Source: Gemmatimonadota bacterium
Lineage (GTDB): Bacteria; Gemmatimonadota; Gemmatimonadetes; Gemmatimonadales; Gemmatimonadaceae
Direction of reading: 5' to 3'
NCBI GenBank assembly: GCA_028287205.1
Contig: JAQBQC010000327.1
Coordinates: 1-16,773, forward strand
DNA length: 16,773 bases
The notes beneath the pieces are model-generated. The model was not told where the DNA came from. It did not search any database and saw only the letters and a list, made by a program, of their open reading frames with translations. The translations under genes were made by a program, and so were the position numbers. Positions within the stretch are counted from its first letter, which is position 1, and every line of letters begins with the position of its first letter. Positions 13,922-16,773 of this stretch are shown here, piece by piece.

Positions 13922-16153
13922 TTACGCCTTCTTCAGCGCCGCCTGGTCGATCGGCAGCTTGCGAATCCGCTTGCCGGTGGCGGCGAACACCGCGTTCGTC
14001 ACCGCCGGCGAAATGGCCGCCGTCCCCGGTTCGCCGATGCCGCCCGGTTCGTCGGTGCTGGCGACGATGTGCACCTCCACCTTCGGCGCCTCGTTAATGC
14101 GCATCATCCGGTAGTCGCCGAAGTTCGACTGCTGCACGCGGCCCTTGTCGAACGTGACCTGGCCCCACAGCGCCGCCGTCAGGCCGAACACGATGCCGCC
14201 TTCCATCTGCGCCACCACCGTGTCCGGATTGACCACCTGGCCGCAATCGAGCGCGCACACCACGCGGTGCACGCGCACTTCGCCGTCCGCCCCGACCGAC
14301 ACCTCGGCCACCTGCGCCATGAAGCTGCCGAACGCGAACTGCGCGGACACGCCGCGCCCGACGCGGCGCCCGGCGATCGGCTTCAAGGGCTGGCCCCAGC
14401 CCGATTTTTCGGCCGCCAGGTTGAGCACCCGCAGCAGGCGCGGCGACTTGGCCGAAAGTTGGCGGCGGTAAGCCAGCGGATCCTGTCTGGCGGCGAACGC
14501 CAGCTCGTCGACGAAGCTCTCGACCACGAATACATTGTGGGTGGGGCCGACGCCGCGCCAGAACGCGGTCGCGACCGGGCTCTCGTGGCGCACGTATTCG
14601 ACCCGCATGTCGGGGATGGTGTACTGCAGCTCGCGCGCGCCTTCGACCGCATCCGGATCGACGCCGTCCTTCATCGCCGCCGGCGCAAAGCGCGCCATGA
14701 TCGACGAGCCGGTGACACGGTGGAACCAGGCCGCCGGCATGCCCTTGGCGTCCAGCCGCGCCGACAGGCGGTCGACATAATACGGCCGGTACATGTCGTG
14801 CTGGATGTCTTCCTCGCGCGTCCAGATGAACTTGACGGGCCCTTTCATCAGCTTGGCGAACGACACCGCCTGCGTCACGTAATCGACTTCCAGCCGGCGT
14901 CCGAAACCGCCGCCGAGATAAAAATTGTGGACCTTGACCTTTTCCAGCGGCAGGCCGGTCAGCTTGGCCGTGGCGCCCTGCGCCAGGCTCGGGACCTGGG
15001 TGCCGACCCACAGGTCGCAGCCGTCGGCGCGCAGGTCGACGGTGCAGTTCATCGGCTCCATCGTCGCGTGCGCGAGGTACGGCAGTTCGTAGACCGCGTC
15101 GAGCTTGCGCCCGGCCTGGCCGAGCGACTTGATGGCGTCGCCCTTGTTCTGCGCCACCGCGCCAGGCTTCTTCGACGCTGCCATCATGTCGGCGACCAGC
15201 GCGCCGCTTGCCATCGCCTTGTTCGGGCCATCGTCCCAGGTTGGCGCCAGCGCGGCCAGGCCCTGCTTGGCCGCCCACATATGGTCGGCCACTACCGCTA
15301 CCGCGCCATCGATTTTCAATACCTGGCGCACGCCCTTGACGGCCATCGCCTTCGCTTCGTCGGCGCTGGCCAGTTTGCCGCCCGCCACCGGCGACGCGGC
15401 CACCGTCGCGATTCCCATGTTGGGCAGGCGGGCGTCGATGCCGAACAGCGCCTTTCCGTTGGTCTTGTCGGGCGAATCGAGCCGCTTGTGGGCCTTGCCG
15501 ATCAGCGTGAACGCAGCGGCGTCCTTGAGCTTGACGTTCTTCGGTGCCGGCAGCTTCGCCGCTGCGTCGACCAGTTCGCCGTAACCGAGCGTGCGCCCGG
15601 TGGCCGCGTGCGTGACGGCGCCGTTGGCCGCCGTCAGCGTGGACGCATCGACCTGCCAGGTTTGCGCCGCCGCCGACACCAGCACGCTGCGCGCAGCGGC
15701 GCCGGCTTCGCGCAGCGGCTTCCAGGCCCCGCGCACCGAGGTCGAACCGCCGGTCACCTGGCCGCCCAGCATCGGGTCGCTGTACAGGTTATTGTCGGCC
15801 GGCGCCTGTTCGAGCCGGACCTTGGCCAGGTCGACGCCGAGTTCTTCGGCCAGCAGCATCGGCATCGACGTGAAGGTGCCCTGCCCCATCTCGACCTTGT
15901 GCATGATCAGCGTGACCAGCCCATCGCGGTCGATGCGGATGAAGGCGTTCGGCGCCAGGCCGGGCGCGCGGTTGGTTTCGGCGGTGGCGGCCGCGCCCAC
16001 TGCCTTCTCCGACGGCGGCGTCTTGCGGTCGGCCGGTTTTTTCTGCTCGCAGCCGAACAGCGAAAAACCGATCAAGAGGCCGCCGCCGGTGGCTGCGCCC
16101 ACTTGCAGGAAGCGGCGGCGCGATGTCAATGGCGTGGTATCGGCGAGCCTCAT
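13922..16153 (-). CDS. Molybdopterin-binding large subunit of a xanthine-oxidase-family hydroxylase (IorB type)
   Basis: This 743-residue subunit belongs to the xanthine dehydrogenase/aldehyde oxidase family. In the IorB type it binds the molybdopterin cytosine dinucleotide cofactor and hydroxylates N-heterocycles or oxidises aldehydes. It begins with a twin-arginine signal ([10 protein letters not shown], 11-20) and a hydrophobic stretch ending LFGC (32-35), a possible lipobox with Cys35. Mo-cofactor contacts include [11 protein letters not shown] (89-99), GGGFGRR (414-420) and the catalytic Glu in GIGEPGT (Glu708). The ATG overlaps the small-subunit stop by 4 bases (ATGA), so the two are made together; the small subunit would be exported with it. 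A cytochrome c subunit and maturation (XdhC-like) factor are often nearby but not seen here. Substrate cannot be told from sequence. Confidence 0.88.
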   Translation of the reverse strand: MRLADTTPLTSRRRFLQVGAATGGGLLIGFSLFGCEQKKPADRKTPPSEKAVGAAATAETNRAPGLAPNAFIRIDRDGLVTLIMHKVEMGQGTFTSMPMLLAEELGVDLAKVRLEQAPADNNLYSDPMLGGQVTGGSTSVRGAWKPLREAGAAARSVLVSAAAQTWQVDASTLTAANGAVTHAATGRTLGYGELVDAAAKLPAPKNVKLKDAAAFTLIGKAHKRLDSPDKTNGKALFGIDARLPNMGIATVAASPVAGGKLASADEAKAMAVKGVRQVLKIDGAVAVVADHMWAAKQGLAALAPTWDDGPNKAMASGALVADMMAASKKPGAVAQNKGDAIKSLGQAGRKLDAVYELPYLAHATMEPMNCTVDLRADGCDLWVGTQVPSLAQGATAKLTGLPLEKVKVHNFYLGGGFGRRLEVDYVTQAVSFAKLMKGPVKFIWTREEDIQHDMYRPYYVDRLSARLDAKGMPAAWFHRVTGSSIMARFAPAAMKDGVDPDAVEGARELQYTIPDMRVEYVRHESPVATAFWRGVGPTHNVFVVESFVDELAFAARQDPLAYRRQLSAKSPRLLRVLNLAAEKSGWGQPLKPIAGRRVGRGVSAQFAFGSFMAQVAEVSVGADGEVRVHRVVCALDCGQVVNPDTVVAQMEGGIVFGLTAALWGQVTFDKGRVQQSNFGDYRMMRINEAPKVEVHIVASTDEPGGIGEPGTAAISPAVTNAVFAATGKRIRKLPIDQAALKKA

Positions 16154-16617
16154 GATGGCGTCCCCGGCGTGGCGGCAGCGATCTTGATGGCGGCGCGGAT
16201 GCGGTTGTAGGTGCCGCAGCGGCAGATGTTACCGGCCATCGCAGTGTCGATGTCGGCGTCCGACGGCTTCGGTGTTTTCGTCAGCAGCGCGGTGGCGGAC
16301 ATCACCTGGCCGGACTGGCAGTACCCGCACTGCACCACGTCGACCTGGCGCCATGCGTCCTGCACCCTGGCGCCGACCGGGTCGAGGCCGACCGCCTCGA
16401 TGGTGACGATCTTCTTGCCGACCGCGCTGGAGACCGGCGTGACGCACGAACGCACCGCCTCGCCGTCGAGGTGGATGGTGCAGGCGCCGCACAAGGAGAC
16501 GCCGCAGCCGAACTTGGTGCCGGTGAGGCCGGCGACGTCGCGCAAGACCCACAGCAACGGCATGTCGTCGGGGACATCGAAATTGGTGGCGCTGCCGTTG
16601 ATGGTGAGCGAGGGCAT
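16150..16617 (-). CDS. Small [2Fe-2S] subunit of a xanthine-oxidase-family hydroxylase (IorA type)
   Basis: The 155-residue electron-transfer subunit carries two [2Fe-2S] clusters. The plant-ferredoxin-type set is C38, C43, C46 and C58 ([15 protein letters not shown]), and the second, in the helical domain, is C97, C100, C132 and C134 (CGYCQSG and [10 protein letters not shown]). All eight cysteines are present, so it looks functional. The start at 16617 is chosen because AGGAG lies 7 bases upstream on the minus strand and the protein then begins MPSLTING, normal for the family; an ATG at 16659 would add 14 residues. It has no signal peptide and would travel with the Tat-exported partner. It is the first gene of the pair. 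Confidence 0.93.
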   Translation of the reverse strand: MPSLTINGSATNFDVPDDMPLLWVLRDVAGLTGTKFGCGVSLCGACTIHLDGEAVRSCVTPVSSAVGKKIVTIEAVGLDPVGARVQDAWRQVDVVQCGYCQSGQVMSATALLTKTPKPSDADIDTAMAGNICRCGTYNRIRAAIKIAAATPGTPS

Positions 16618-16647
16618 GGCGGGACTCCTGGATGATCGAAATACATC

Positions 16648-16653
16648 ATCATA
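16648..16653 (-). promoter_or_regulatory. Possible -10 box of the molybdenum hydroxylase operon
   Basis: Read on the minus strand this is TATGAT, 5 of 6 matches to TATAAT, about 30 bases ahead of the small-subunit ATG. No good -35 box is present in the GC-rich sequence upstream. A start near 16641 would give a leader of about 24 bases including the AGGAG. Confidence 0.35.
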
Positions 16654-16659
16654 AGGCAA

Positions 16660-16773
16660 GCCCGGCCGCCGCGTCGCCCGGCTACTCGGCGAGCCCCGTC
16701 ATGCGCAAAAAAAATGGTTCTTCACGGATTTCCGGGATACGCGGCTTTTATCTTCAGGAAGAAGAACGCGCTG
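16660..16773. other. Unassigned right edge
   Basis: No gene can be assigned in the last 114 bases. On the plus strand an ATG at 16701 opens a frame beginning MRKKNGSSRISG that runs off the end, and another ATG at 16714 does too (MVLHGFPGYAAF). On the minus strand two frames enter from the edge and stop within 80 bases. An A-run lies at 16707-16713. None is recognisable; a partial gene entering from the right is possible. Confidence 0.25.

Noticed and set aside
12379..14097. 572-codon plus-strand frame across the oxidoreductase end and HDOD gene
   Set aside because: Arg/Ala/Gly-rich out-of-frame shadow running through two well-supported genes and the gap between them.
14069..16210. 713-codon open frame on the plus strand opposite the Mo hydroxylase large subunit
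   Set aside because: It is His/Arg-rich and low in recognisable motifs, and the minus strand has Tat signal, cofactor motifs and an operon overlap. High GC leaves antisense frames open.
1..16773. CRISPR array, insertion sequence, integrase, toxin-antitoxin or defence island
   Set aside because: No direct repeats with spacers, terminal inverted repeats or matching protein motifs were seen on either strand.

Overview
The window is a GC-rich bacterial contig with two parts that do not appear to come from the same genome. Positions 1 to about 10,590 look like a Gemmatimonadota-type genome. Evidence is tight housekeeping operons joined by ATGA/GTGA overlaps, CTC-dominated leucine usage (12 CTC to 1 CTG in the first roughly 100 codons of trpA) and a PhoH N-terminal half of the type I associate with Gemmatimonas relatives. 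From about 10,620 to the end the DNA looks like a betaproteobacterium of the Oxalobacteraceae (Massilia-like). There leucine is mostly CTG, ACC/GCC/GGC codons are common, and the PhoH C-terminal half plus YbeY read as betaproteobacterial. The switch falls inside one continuous phoH reading frame, in a stretch conserved across phyla. An assembly chimera is the most economical explanation; homologous replacement between species is the alternative. Taxon names rest on remembered family sequences, not on a search.

Left part, in order: the 3' portion of an HD-GYP-type gene overlapping trpA; convergent to these, a short divergent NFACT/RqcH-like gene; then, divergent from it behind a good sigma70-like promoter, the run folK-panB-panC-yqeK-LytR_C (folate and pantothenate synthesis, a nucleotide hydrolase and a small membrane-anchored protein). 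A convergent rlmN overlaps the last of these. A 343-base gene-free gap with several small perfect hairpins follows, then VanZ-like gene-aspS-phoH, again coupled by 4-base overlaps.

Right part: the phoH tail and ybeY (ribosome/RNA maturation), a terminator-like hairpin, a FAD-dependent oxidoreductase lacking the Rieske domain often fused to this family, a single-domain HDOD protein whose HD residues are lost, and, convergent to it, a two-gene operon for a molybdenum hydroxylase of the isoquinoline 1-oxidoreductase type (2x[2Fe-2S] small subunit, then a Tat-exported large subunit with a possible lipobox). No transposase, CRISPR array, rRNA or tRNA gene was recognised.

No clearly new defence or metabolic system is visible. 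The items most worth following are the phoH junction, the hairpin-rich gap before the VanZ-like gene and aspS, the reduced RqcH-like protein, and the Rieske-less oxidoreductase.
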